Shown in pieces: positions 23,695 through 34,923 of a stretch of DNA of 64,000 bases; within the stretch, counting starts at the first letter, position 1; each line of letters begins with the position of its first letter. A program made the translations under genes and the position numbers. Source of the DNA: Cunninghamia lanceolata (taxonomy: Eukaryota; Streptophyta; Pinopsida; Cupressales; Cupressaceae); NCBI GenBank assembly GCA_027924645.1, contig BSBN01000334.1:62001-126000 (forward strand), read 5' to 3'. A model generated the notes under the pieces. It was not told where the DNA came from, ran no database searches, and was given only the letters and a program-made list of their open reading frames with translations.

Positions 23695-24780
23695 TCAAGC
23701 AAAGAATTGCTCCAAGAATTGTCCATGCACTGGAAATTCTTGGATTTCACAATTCATGGCCTGGATGAAGTAAGAATCCTTTCCATGATGCTCTGTTATG
23801 ACATAGGGCCCTAACCATAAGGCCTCAAATTTTCCATGCTCACCCTTTTCTTGTGCCCCAGCATTCCATACCAAGACCATGTCATCTACCTTAAATTTCC
23901 TATCAGAAGCTCTCTTGTCAAATAGGTACTTAGCTTTCTACTACATTTTGAGGTTGTTCATTTGTGTATCTCTCCCGACTTCATACAATTAAATCAATTG
24001 TTCAATCCTCTCCATCATTGGTTCAGGGATGTCCAAATCCTCTTCTTGGATGAAATTATAAATAGGTAGTAGATTGTTCATTGGCAACCTAGCTTGAGTG
24101 CCATAAACTAATTCAAATGGTGATTTACCAACTACCTTTTTGATAGTCACCCTTTCACTCCACAAAGCTAGACTTAACTTTGAATCCCAAGCCCTTTTGC
24201 TCTTATGCAACATTCTCTTGATGATTTTCATTAGGCTTTTGTTGTTGGACTCAGCTTGACCATTTCCTTGGGGGTGATAAGGGGAAGAATATGACATTTC
24301 AATGCCATATGTATTGCAAAAACTTATGAACTCATCAGATATAAAGCACATAGCATTATCAATTACTAATCTGATTGGTGCTCCAAATCTCACAATGATG
24401 TGATTCAGAATAAAGTTCATCACCACCTTGCTTGTGGATTTTTTGGTAGGGATAGCTTCTATCCACTTGGTAAAGTAATAGGTAGCTACTAGGATCCATT
24501 TATGGCCTCCATTGGACCTCTCACTGATCTCACCAATAAAATCTATGCCCCATTGATAGAAAGGGGCCTCAACATGTACACGAGTGAGGGGCAATGTGCC
24601 TGAATATTTGAGCTTTCCAAAAAACCTTTGACATGCCTCACATTTTCTTATGAATGCATGGGAATCTGAAAATAATGTAGGCCAATAATAGCTTGCCCTC
24701 ATAATCTTGTGATTTGTAGTCTTAGCTGTGAAGTGACCTCAACATACTCCCGCATGAATTTCTTTCAGCATTCTTTCATC
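23695..24780 (-). pseudogene. element A integrase, second copy (triad intact)
   Basis: The longest integrase frame in the window (23989-24702, 237 codons) begins with MRASYYWPTLFSDS and the zinc motif CEACQRFF. The core has GIDFIG, VIDNAMCF and NGQAESNN, so Asp, Asp and Glu of the D,D35E triad are all present with 35 residues between the last two. It continues to SERVTIKKVVGKSPFELVYG. One conserved Asp in ATDYFTKW is Tyr. A separate open stretch (23695-23880) gives the GPY/F-like end (GEHGKFEALWLGPY). Compared with copy 1 this domain has decayed less, but it is still split by stops. Confidence 0.85.
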
Positions 24781-25239
24781 CTGGTTCTTGTCTAAGAAAA
24801 ACAAAAGGACATCATTATTGTCTTTCCAATATAAATCTACTTTCAAAAATACATACCTCATAGCTTGCAACTTCAAAGTTCTCTGTTGATTCCAAGTGAG
24901 CCCATCTGGACATCTGAGATGTGTCAAATATTAGATGATATTAGTGTACAATGATGTCATCTATAAACTACATATTGCACTTATCTCCTCTTCAGTAACA
25001 TTGATCTAAGCAGCTTCCAGGTTAGCCTCAGCCATCAATTCGGCAAGTCCCTATCCTCTGGCCAACTTTATGATCTAGGTGTCAATATTGAACTCCTAGA
25101 TCTTGTTGATCCATCTGTACCTTGGGCCAGTGACCTCCTGCTAGACTAATAGATCTTTTATAGCTGCATTAGGCACATATGTTTCTACCTTTGCACCAAC
25201 CAAGTAAGGTCTAAAATTCTTCACAGCTTTAACTAGGGC

Positions 25240-25420
25240 ATATGCCTGCTTCTCTGCCATATCATACACATTAGCTCTGCAGCCTAAAGAGACTTTCTAA
25301 AAAATGCAATGGGTTGCTAGAAGCCCTCTTCATTTGTTTGTAACATAAATGTTGCAATAGTGTGGAATGAAGCAAATGAGAATATCTAAAAAGGATTATC
25401 AAAATCTAGAGACTTCAGCA
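25240..25420 (-). pseudogene. element A original RNase H, second copy
   Basis: After LKSLDFDNPF and a stop, the frame reads IFSFASFHTIATFMLQTNEEG. As in copy 1, no Asp occupies the usual first catalytic position. A frameshift near 25270 breaks the part corresponding to AVELKYDMAEKQAY. Confidence 0.55.
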
Positions 25421-26600
25421 CTGGTGCTTCCTTGATAGCTCTTTTTATAGCTACAAATGCATTAATAGCATCATCATCCCACATCATTTTACCTCCTTTC
25501 TTTAGCATCTTGGAAATAGGCTTAACAATTTTTACAAAATTTGAAATAAACCTTCTTACAAAGTTAATCTGGGAAAAGAAAGACTGTATTTCTTTGATGG
25601 TCTTGGGGATTGATATCTTATCTATGGCTGCTACTCTCTCTGGACCTATCCTTACTCCACCTTTGGGCACAATATGTCCCAATAGTTTCCCCTCTGACAT
25701 TGCAAATGTGCACTTCTTGGGATTCAAAGATATAACATACTCTAGAGCCCTCCTGAAGATTCGTTCAAGATGCATGCAATGATCTTCTACCTTTTTTGAG
25801 AAGGCGGTTAAGTCATCTTGATACACAACCACAATTACATTATTCAAGTCTAAAAAGGCAACATCCATGGCTCTTTGGAATGTTGCTCCATCATTAGTTA
25901 GCCTAAATGGCATCCTGATGTAAACATATGTGCCCTAGGGAGTAGTGAAAGTTGTCTTATATTGTTCTAATTGCTTAACTTTCACCTAGTTATATCTTGA
26001 AAAACCATCCATCATGGACATCAACTCATTCCCTATGACCTTTTGGAGCATTATTTCCATGTTGGGCAAAGGATAATTATCCTTTAATGAGGGCACATTT
26101 AGGTTTATAAAGTCTACACAGAGTCTTATATCCCATTTTTTTTCTCATTGGTACCAAATTTGAGACCCATGTAGAGTACCTGATTGGTTTGATGATTCCA
26201 CCATCCTTTATCTTTGCTATCTCCTATTGCATTTTTTGAATCAACGTTGGATTAATGGGTCTTTGCTTTTGCCTAAAAGGCTTGGCATCTGGTTTCAGAG
26301 GAATCTCATGCTAGAACAAATCCTCTCTATAAGCCTTTAGGTTATCATATGACTAGGCAAAAACATGCTTATATTTTCTATATAAATCAATAAGCATTGT
26401 TCTTACCTTGGGACTGATCCTCTTCCCAATGTATACATTCTTAGGTGCGGTAGTAGTCCCCAAATTGGTCTCTTCTAAATCATCCCTATGGACTGGTACA
26501 TGCTTCTACTCACTGCTATCATGGTTATCAAACACTCTTTCCAAAGATACTACGCCCCTTGAGATTTTATTTGTCTTCAACTAAATTACTTCAATCCCAA
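25386..26600 (-). pseudogene. element A reverse transcriptase, second copy
   Basis: The open stretch 25386-25913 runs from MPFRLTNDGATFQRAMD through the catalytic box VVYQDDLTAFS to LNPKKCTFAMSEGKLLGH and the thumb region (KTIKEIQSFFSQINFVRRF). The upstream fingers (about 26000-26270) carry the same motifs as copy 1 but with stops and a frameshift in a T-run at 26130. The lead-in up to about 26580 has the SYDDLKAY region, again after a stop at the expected Trp. Confidence 0.8.
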
Positions 26601-26729
26601 AAATAGTTTCCTTATCATTGACAACTTCCACAAAGGTACTGAAATATATCTCTTCTGAAAGGTACTTATGTTCACATTGAAGGAACTTTAGTAAATTTGC
26701 ATCATCATTGAAAATCTGCTAGTTACAGA

Positions 26730-27177
26730 CACTATCTGGCACATATGGTTTGATCTTAACCTCAACTTTAGAAATTCTAGATAAAGTAATATCATCACTT
26801 CTTAGGGCTATATTGGCCAAGAAATCAGCCATCACATTCTTGTTTCTTTCTACCCTGTCAATGGAGAATGCATCTAGAAGTTCTATGGTGTCCCACACAA
26901 CATACTTGTACTACTTAAGTCTCTTGTGTTTAGTCAAATATTTGTCTCTCACCTGTGAGGCAACCAACTCAGAATCTCCAAAAACTCTCAGCATTTTTAT
27001 ACCATACTTGACTACCATGTTTAAACTAAGAAGTAATGCCTCATACTCTATAGTGTTGTTAGTGCAAGAGAAATTTAGTTGAACTGAATGTTTAAAAGTC
27101 TTGCCACCGGGTGTAATAAAAATCACACCTGCTCTTGCTCTTGCTCCTTCCTTAGAGCATGCACCATCAAAGTACAT
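26730..27177 (-). pseudogene. element A archaeal-type RNase H, second copy
   Basis: The same domain as 9590-10020: Asp in MYFDGACS, Glu in NTIEYEALL, Asp in VFGDSELVA, and Asp in NVMADFLA. A small in-frame expansion (EGARARAGV against EGAGVGV) comes from repeated GCAAGA-like hexamers at about 27130-27150. A stop follows KHKRLK at the same place as in copy 1, so that stop predates the duplication. Confidence 0.7.
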
Positions 27178-27389
27178 TTTCCATAAGCCTGCTTGATTTA
27201 CCTTGGCTTGGGCTTCTAGAGGACTAGTGCAGCCTGGAGCATCCTAATCTAGTTCTACCCTAAAATTATCCATATCACTATTGAAAAAATTAACTTGTTG
27301 ATTGAAGTGATTAGGGTTGTTAATGTGCTCGACTATTGTATAAGACCTAGGCTCATTATCCAATCTGACTTCTTATTCTTTCATTGGGA

Positions 27390-27790
27390 TGGTGGCATAA
27401 GACAGGTGCAACTGTAAGTTTCCCCCAACTGTTGCAGCCCACTATCTTGATAAGAGCATCCCATATTGGGGTGGGATATCCACAATAGTTATATCCATTT
27501 TGTATATTTTATCAAGAAACGTTGCAAACCTTAAGTCAACACCCATCATTATCCAAATAACTGGAACAACTCTATTATCCATGGCATAACACTGGCCATA
27601 GCTTGTATCAATCCAAAGTCCCAATTCTTTCATAACTTCTAGGGGCATAATGTTTATAGCTGCTCTTGAATCTATCATGTAATTTCTAACATTCTTGTTA
27701 TTTATAAGCAGGCTGACATAAAAGGGATCAAACTAAGATGGGGATTTAGTCAATGCTTCTCCTACATATACCTCAGGGGTTCCCATCTTT
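27390..27790 (-). pseudogene. element A protease, second copy
   Basis: The frame reads MIDSRAAINIMPLEVMKELGL up to PPQYGMLLSR. The active-site DSG is DSR here, whereas copy 1 keeps DSG. The two protease copies have therefore decayed independently since the duplication. Confidence 0.7.
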
Positions 27791-27799
27791 GTACTCCTG

Positions 27800-28232
27800 G
27801 CTTTACCAACCTACTGGTTTACATTCTGGGAAACATGTAACTCTTTGGGAATCTTAGGTGCTGCCTTAGATATACTTGCAATTACTTTTAAAGAATTACT
27901 CCTATGTTCATCTATTTTCATCATCTCTAACAAAGGAACATAAACTTTCATCTGGGATAAAACTTGGGCCATATCAAACATGGGAATTACACATGAATCC
28001 TGAATAACTTTACTTACCTCTATTTTCTTGATCTTTTCCTTTTCGATGGAAGCAAGAGACTTAGGAACATCATGTTTGACTAATTTCCTTTTTGCTTTTC
28101 CCTCCTTTTGACATGTCTTTAGCACATTGAACTATACCCTCTAACCTCTTGGGGATTTGCCCCTTTCATCTAGGACCTTCATATTCTTAGGATTCATGGC
28201 CTCTGTGGATGTTTCTTTGATAAAAAAATCAT
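27800..28232 (-). pseudogene. element A gag-to-protease linker, second copy
   Basis: The 104-codon stretch 27811-28125 is Lys-rich at first (TCQKEGKAKRKLVKHDVPKS) and then carries QMKVYVPLLEMMKIDEHR and the ELHVSQNVNQ end. Its upstream end (about 28140-28232) leads to the insertion point of the solo B LTR. Read across that LTR, the frame joins 32073 plausibly, which confirms that B interrupted a coding region. Confidence 0.6.
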
Positions 28233-28237
28233 CAGGC

Positions 28238-31200
28238 TGTTGGGTGAATATTTCGTCATTTAGCTAACCAACAAAAAAATGGTTATATCACCATAGCTAT
28301 AATGAGACTGAGTCACTCCTCTCAGCAAGGGGAGGTTCCCTGTAGATAATGAGCTTTTTCTAACAAGCAACTTTTAATACTTAAATAAACTAAAACTATT
28401 ATTGGGGTGTTTTCATTGCATCCTATTCTCTTTTTTTCAGAATAGATGTTTCTCTCCTCCCAAATGACAACTTCAAAAGAAATGATATTTAATAATTCCT
28501 GAACTGAGACAAACCATAGAAATACAAAGTCTTCTATTGTTTGACTATTTCCCACAAATAAACTTGATTGAAGTCAAATGTAGCTCAAAGTCTCCACTTT
28601 CACCCAATATGATATAAATAACTTGAACACAACAGTTTACAGCACAAAGTCTTTAAACAATTCTATTCTCACAAATATAAACACAAACTTTGGCAATGAG
28701 AAAATAGCACAAAGTCTATTTAACCAAAACAAGAACACTTCTCTCAATTTTCAATAAACTCCATAATTCCAACAATGATCCAATATAGTATAACACCAAT
28801 GACATAAGAACACTGATATCATAAAACAATATGACTCAACTCAAAGTTTGATACTCAAACTGCTTGCTTATATTGATATTCACTTGAAAATTTGATAAAC
28901 ATAAAAAGCTCAAAGTCTTGAAATGTTTTCCAATTCGGCAGAGTTTCTTTGCAATAGATGAAAGTTAATATTTACAATGGGGGTCCTCTTTATTTATAGG
29001 AGAGACCAAGAGCAAAATTAGGAAAAGTACAACTAACTATGACTTATTCAACAAAGGAGTCGTTTTTGATTTGGGACTTCCTATGTTTTTACATGTAATT
29101 ACATCCAAGAAAAGTACATGTAAAACTGTCCAAAACTATTTCAAAAGTACATATGAAAAATAGAAAATAAACTAAGTTGTGAAAAATTGCTTCAACTTGT
29201 ACAGCCTTCGTTCTTCAAATAGGCATCATACATGGTAAATGCAACTTGCATCCCCAAACTATCTGGATTGATAGTGTTCCTAAAAATCATCCGAGCTCTG
29301 ACTATTGCATCCCTTACTATTGTAATTGCTTTAGCATTACTAGTTAACTTGGCCTTTAGATTATCCAAAGTTAACTGGTTGTCCAGAATATTATACATGG
29401 AAGCAACTAAAAAGGTTTTATCTTCAAACTCCTTCTGAAACATTTTCTCAAACTCTTGGGTCATCTCATCCATAGAAAGAAATTAATTATCCTTAGATAC
29501 CAAATTGCACGGAAGCTCCTCCAACTTATGTAAGAGACTAACGTCACTTTGGTCACTCAGCGTCTTGGCAGTTTCCAGATCCTTGATCAAGTCCTTCAAA
29601 ACATTGCTTTGATATGTCAATGCCTCCTTAGTCTCTGTGTATGAATCCCAATTTGGAATAAAACCAATTGATAACAAAGTATTTATCTTCAATTTCATCA
29701 TTTTTGTCCATTTATCATATTCTTGTTGAGCAATAGTAAAATCAATTTTTACAACATCAACCAAAATGGGACACATGAAAACTTTATCAATAAAATCTAG
29801 GTCCAATCTTATGATCACATTGCCATTTGCATCCACTACTGCCCTAGTGTCTTTGTTGTAGAAATAAGCACACTGAAGAACAAACTCTGTATTATGAGCT
29901 GCCACTGGAAATGATGACACTAGGTGAATGTTGCTAGCTATAATCTTCTTCATCAGAGAACTAGGGTTGTTTGACTTAGTCCTTTCTACAAACTTAGCCA
30001 TGTCTACGTGGTCAATCTCTGTATCCCAAATATCATCAACATTCAAGGTAACTAAGGTGATCAGAAAAACCCCTTGATACTTGTACTTCATTACTTTTGA
30101 CTTCTTTAGAGACAACTCAGTCATTTGGAAAACCAACACCAAAAGGATGTCCATGAATAGAGAAAACTGGTAGAAGAATCTACAACAAAAAGCCATGATC
30201 ATGTAGTTAGGGGAAATATTGGTAATTTGGGAAAACTACATGTTGATGATCATGACTAGAGGAGTAAGCTTGAAAGGGCTAGAGCACAAGCGGGTCAAAA
30301 AAATGGAGGAAAGCGGGCTCAGGAAAGCAAATTGGAAAATCTCGCAGAGTTAGAAAAATTTGAGGGAGTGAATGCACGTGTGGCAAAATTTGTCACCCTT
30401 GCATTTGAGGGATAATCTGCAGGTGTTAGGGTGGCAAAATTTTCTAACCCTACCTATTGGGGGATAAAACTATCTTTCATGTTCGAGTGGCGATTTTTGC
30501 CAACTTCACATGTTTACTGGTAGATTTGTAAGTTTTGTGTAATGGCGGCAAATTTTGCCGACCATACACTTGGTAATTCATGAGGTTTATGTAGGGTCAG
30601 TAGAAATTTTTGACCATACATCTTGGAAGTTTAATGCAAGGGTGTGCAAGCAGTAAAAATCACCAATCTAGCATATTAGCAAACTTTTGAGAACACATGC
30701 ATTGTCGGCAAAATTTGTTGACACAACATATGTGTTGGGTCATAAAGTCATAAGTGTTCTGGTAGAAAAAATTCCTGCTTTCACATATATGCGTATAGTT
30801 AAACATTCAAAAGACATGTCTCATCGGTGAAAATCACCATCGATACATGTGGTGGTTTCTATGTAAAATCGGTGGATAAAACTGATGATACATACGATAG
30901 GATTTTTTAAAGGAAACTTCATAATCGGTGAAAAAATACTGATCATACACACATATGAATAAAAATAGAGAAACCCTAACCTAATACAAAACAAGAAACA
31001 AACAAAGACTTGCAGGGTTCAATTGATTGGATTGGTGTTTTTACCGACTAGGAAAAATGTAGGGTAAATCAGCGAATAGGGTTCTGACTTGGATTTTACT
31101 AGTTTTAAAACGTCAATAAAAGGAAAGCAAACTATAATTATATTTTGAAAACATTTTGTAAACAATCAAAAACACCAAAAAGAAATCTAAACAACGTTTT

Positions 31201-32067
31201 TACAATTCAAATACAAACCCTAATATGTAAAAATTAAAACAATAAAACAAAAACCCTACGTCGTCTAAGAGACCGAAAACCTAGGTGCGATTTCGAAGGC
31301 CAAAAATTAGCTTGAATTTGTTCAAATCCGCAAGTCAAATGGTCTCCAAGTGTTTTTACCATGCGTTTTGAAGGTGGAGGAATGAAAACAAACTAAACAA
31401 AAGAAATGAAACAATTAAAAAGGTTTAAAACTAAGACCATAAATCCAACACGAGTGGCAATAAATGCCACTAAAATTTGTGATTTGTAAGATCTTGCTCG
31501 GTTGGTAGAAAAAGATGACACAACACATGATCAACACCATGCTATGGCAGCAAAAACAAACGATAGGACACATTGTCAATAACTTGCAATGGTGGCGAAA
31601 TAGGTCGACACTATAGGTTGTTATCCACATGTAAAAGTGGTAATAATTACCAACTTTGCAAAGCTAACTTTAACACAGAACATGTATGGGCGGCAAAAAT
31701 CACCGCCCATACATGTTCAAATCAAAAACAAGAAAAACATGCAAAAGCAGAAAAATTAGCCGACTTAGCACAAAGATATGCAAGAGCGGCAATATTGACT
31801 GACTCTTCATATTAAAACCCAGAAATTTTCTAACACCCAAAATAGTCAAAATTGATATTTTGACAAGGTTGTAACTTAGTCGATCTTCACCAATCTCAAG
31901 AAATCAACTAAGGGGAATGCCAAAAACTATTCTAACGATGTTAGATGACTTCGCACAAGGTCAAGAGGACTTTCCTTGATTTGTGAAATTAGAGTGTAGG
32001 TTATGAAATGGACAAGTTTCGTAGGGGTTGTCTACAAAAATGAGCACAACTAATTTTGAGAACAACA
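28238..32067 (-). mobile_element. solo LTR of element B with target duplication CAGGC
   Basis: A complete B LTR of 3830 bp with ends TGTTGGGTG and GAGAACAACA. Exact CAGGC repeats flank it at 28233-28237 and 32068-32072. No internal region is present, the usual product of recombination between two LTRs of one element. Its flanks are element A gag/pol on both sides. It carries the TATA box (28986-29001), the U3 ORF, and the palindrome cluster with a 41-base hairpin at 31678-31718. Confidence 0.9.
29192..30124 (-). pseudogene. unknown ORF in element B U3 (copy 2, best preserved)
   Basis: This frame has the same extent as 12022-12954. From the ATG at 30124 it is open for about 213 codons (MTELSLKKSK to LVSKDN). 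It meets one stop (TAA, likely from a Gln CAA) and reopens to the end YLKNEGCTS. Readable segments include YQGVFLITLVTLNVDDIWD, DFIDKVFMCPILVDVVK, QQEYDKWTKMMKLKINTLL and YDAYLKNEG. The open frame continues upstream to 30202 with a hydrophobic stretch (FSLFMDILLVLVF) that also exists in copy 1. The true start could therefore be upstream, giving a membrane or signal segment. Function unknown. Confidence 0.55.
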
Positions 32068-32072
32068 CAGGC

Positions 32073-32459
32073 TTACCCTGATCAGCATTTACAATTTTGT
32101 TTCTCAAGTTGTAACTACTCCTGTCTTGGGCAACAACAACTATAGTTAGGGATTTGATTTCTTCTTCTAAAGGTCTTCTTAGAGTAATCCCATTCATTCT
32201 AGTATATGCAACATTAACCACTGCATGTTCTAAACCTATCTTCATAATCAGAAAAGACTTGTTGATGATAATTCTCTCCACAATATCTTTGGTTAGTCAC
32301 ATCAATTTCAACACATTCTTCCTATGAGAAAGCATATTCTTCTACTATTATAAATTGTTTAGATGAGAACATATTGATTGTATGATCCTGATTATAGTTG
32401 TCCTCCTCACATTCATCCTCAAGTATGCCAGATTCTTGAAGTGACTAGGCTACTACACA
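32073..32459 (-). pseudogene. element A region between gag and the linker
   Basis: Downstream of the zinc-knuckle-like motif the frame shifts. The open stretch 31961-32281 reads EHAVVNVAYTRMNG and SSYNLRNKIVNADQGKP before entering the B LTR at 32067. This is ordinary gag-pol spacer, interrupted by the B insertion. Confidence 0.45.
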
Positions 32460-34586
32460 CTAAGATGGGGAGTGAGGTGCCTGACATTCTATACACCATA
32501 AATTATCCTCAACCATATTGGCACTGGATCTCTTCAAGGGGTCAAGGGTATCTCTATTGGATATATTTTTCTGATTATTGTAGATCGGTTTCCCATTCTG
32601 CCATGTGGTATTGTATGGTTGTTCAGACAACTTAGACATTCTCTCATGCTTTTGATAATTAGGCATGTCATTGAATGACCCCTTCTCATTCTTAGCTACT
32701 TTGTAAATCAACTCCTTAAGGGCACTCATAACCTTATCTAGTTTATCTTCTTGTGCTAGTAGCTTTTCCTGACCTCTAGGGTTCTTTAACAGATTTACAT
32801 CTTCTCTCTTCCCTACTTTACCAACAGCTCTTCTATTGCTTTCAATATGTAGAGAAATTATGTAAGCATCTCTTAGGGTCTAAGGATTCTTGTCTCTAAT
32901 AAGATATTCCATCTTGGGATCAAATGCATTGCTATATGTAACCAAACATATATGTTCATTTGGTCTTAAATGATTTGGAATTCTATGCATGGCCTTCTGA
33001 AACCTTATGTTGAAATCAGAAACCATCTCATTATGTCCTTTGGAAATATGGTTAAACTCATTCAGTGTAAACCAGGGATCTATCTTGTCACCATACTGCT
33101 CTCTGAATACTCTTTTGAACTCTTCCCAAGACCCAATACTGGCCTCAGGTAATCCTCTAAACCAATCTCTAGCATCTTTAGTGAGTGACTGCATAAAAAA
33201 ATTCATCATTACATCTTCACACTCCACCTCAAAGTCACCCATCATATTATTAAATGAACTTAGGTGATCTTCCCCACTAATAGCATTATTGCTAGAGAAT
33301 CTAACTAGCACATTCCTTATGTCATCTAGGAGAGAATTTGGATACAGAGGTATCCCAACGAAAAAAAGTTGCCTGTATCTATCCAGCTACATAGGTCTTA
33401 TAGTGAATTAATCTCTCTGATCCTCATGTTGTCTATTTGCACTACTCCCCCCTGCACCCAGACCTCCTTGTTGCTTCATGTTCTATCCTCCAGGATGGGC
33501 ATCAGAATAAGAGTTAGGATTAGACTAGTTAGCAAAGGATGAAACATTTATATCAATGGGTGAAGGAGTTACTGGATTGTGAGAAATAGATGTTACACAC
33601 TTCTCAATAGAGGACTTTAGGAACTCAATATTCCTTTGCATATCAGCATTAGTAGCCAATAACTCTACCCTTTCCAAGTCCTTTTGCAGTTATTCATTCT
33701 CCTTCTTTAATTTAAGATCTAATGATTCAGACTCCTCTATTGCAATAATTTGCTGAGATGACCCACCTTCATTGATATGCACTCCCTTCAAAGGTTTCTT
33801 CCCTGTATCACCATACTAAACAAAAGGCTTAGGGACAAAAGGGGTTGCAACAGAGGTAGTGACAATAGAACTAGTCCAAGTATTTGAAGGGATATTTTTC
33901 AATGGGACAATTATATTACTTTGGCTGGGTATTTGGGAAACAACTGAGCTATTAGGTATGACAGATACATGTTCAGGCTCTTCTAGACTCAACAACCTCA
34001 ATCATTCTAACCTTATCTTCATCATATCCCTTGTATCCATAACATTCCTAATCTTATCCTCTATTCCCTTAGCCCTTCTCATATTCATCTCTTTTACCCT
34101 CTGAGTTTCTCTATGCAACTCATTGATCTCATCCATTAATTGCTCTTCATTAGGCAATGTAGTATCTGAATCAGAAGTTTCTAGGGCACTATCCAAGAGA
34201 TTTGTAACATTCATGTGGAAAGTAGGGGTAGGTGATCTACTAACAAAATTACCTAATAGATCATGTTCTATGGGGTTAGAAGGGCTTGACACTCTGGGAA
34301 TAGACTGCTTGTTAGCTAAGAGACCTAAACGGGCATTTTCTCCTTCAACAAAATCTCTTAGGATGACATGATCTTCATTTATTGCAGGCATACCATATTC
34401 ATATGATTTTTGCAAATTTTTAATAGGACTAGCAACAAGATGCCTAGATCCCAGTGGAGGAGGGCAGATGTCAAACTTACCAGTACTTATATTCTTTCTT
34501 TTCTAGGATTGATGGGTATTTTGTGGAAGTTCTCCTTCTAGCTTCTGATCAAGATGATTCTTCATTTGTCCTCTGGTTCTTCTCAT
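32460..34586 (-). pseudogene. element A gag
   Basis: One frame from the ATG at 34586 (MRRTRGQMKNHL) to 32460, with about ten stops. Its N-terminal half has a helical stretch (NEEQLMDEINELHRETQRVKE, near 34090) and a Ser/Pro-rich segment. The capsid-like core (32880-33311) reads GEDHLSSFNNMMGDF, DARDWFRGLPEASI and SWEEFKRVFREQYGD, the Retrotrans_gag pattern. The C-terminal part (32460-32729) ends LWCIECQAPHSPS then a stop where Cys-containing sequence continues. This is a C-x2-C-type knuckle as in Tat gag proteins. It would be a structural protein of the particle. Confidence 0.8.
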
Positions 34587-34902
34587 CTTTTATGTGATTT
34601 CCTAGATCTTTCCTCTACCTTCTTTACTTATCTCCTTGAGATAATCTTCACACTAGCACAGAAGAACTCAGAGTCACCACCCAATTAAGGGAATAGAAAA
34701 TATTTAATCACTCTTTGAGAAATTGTAGACATGGAGAAAATTAACAAGACCTATGATAGACTAAAGGGCAAGTTATAGAAATATGAATGAGGGATCCAAG
34801 ACCACGAAGCTTCAACACTTTTTGGCTCTAACTGCTATAAGGGCTTTGGTAATTGTAATAGGGGATTATAATGCTCAAGATAAGATACAATTCTTAAATC
34901 TA

Positions 34903-34921
34903 TCCCCAGTAGAGTCACCAA
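34903..34921 (-). other. primer-binding site of element A
   Basis: The minus strand reads TTGGTGACTCTACTGGGGA, two bases after the 5' LTR. It is the same class of site as in element B with one C-to-T change, consistent with an Arg-type tRNA primer (family knowledge). Confidence 0.75.
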
Positions 34922-34923
34922 TC

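Noticed and set aside
23989..24702. Functional integrase gene
   Set aside because: The triad is intact, but the pol frame around it is cut by stops and frameshifts and one conserved Asp is Tyr; it is only the best-preserved fragment.
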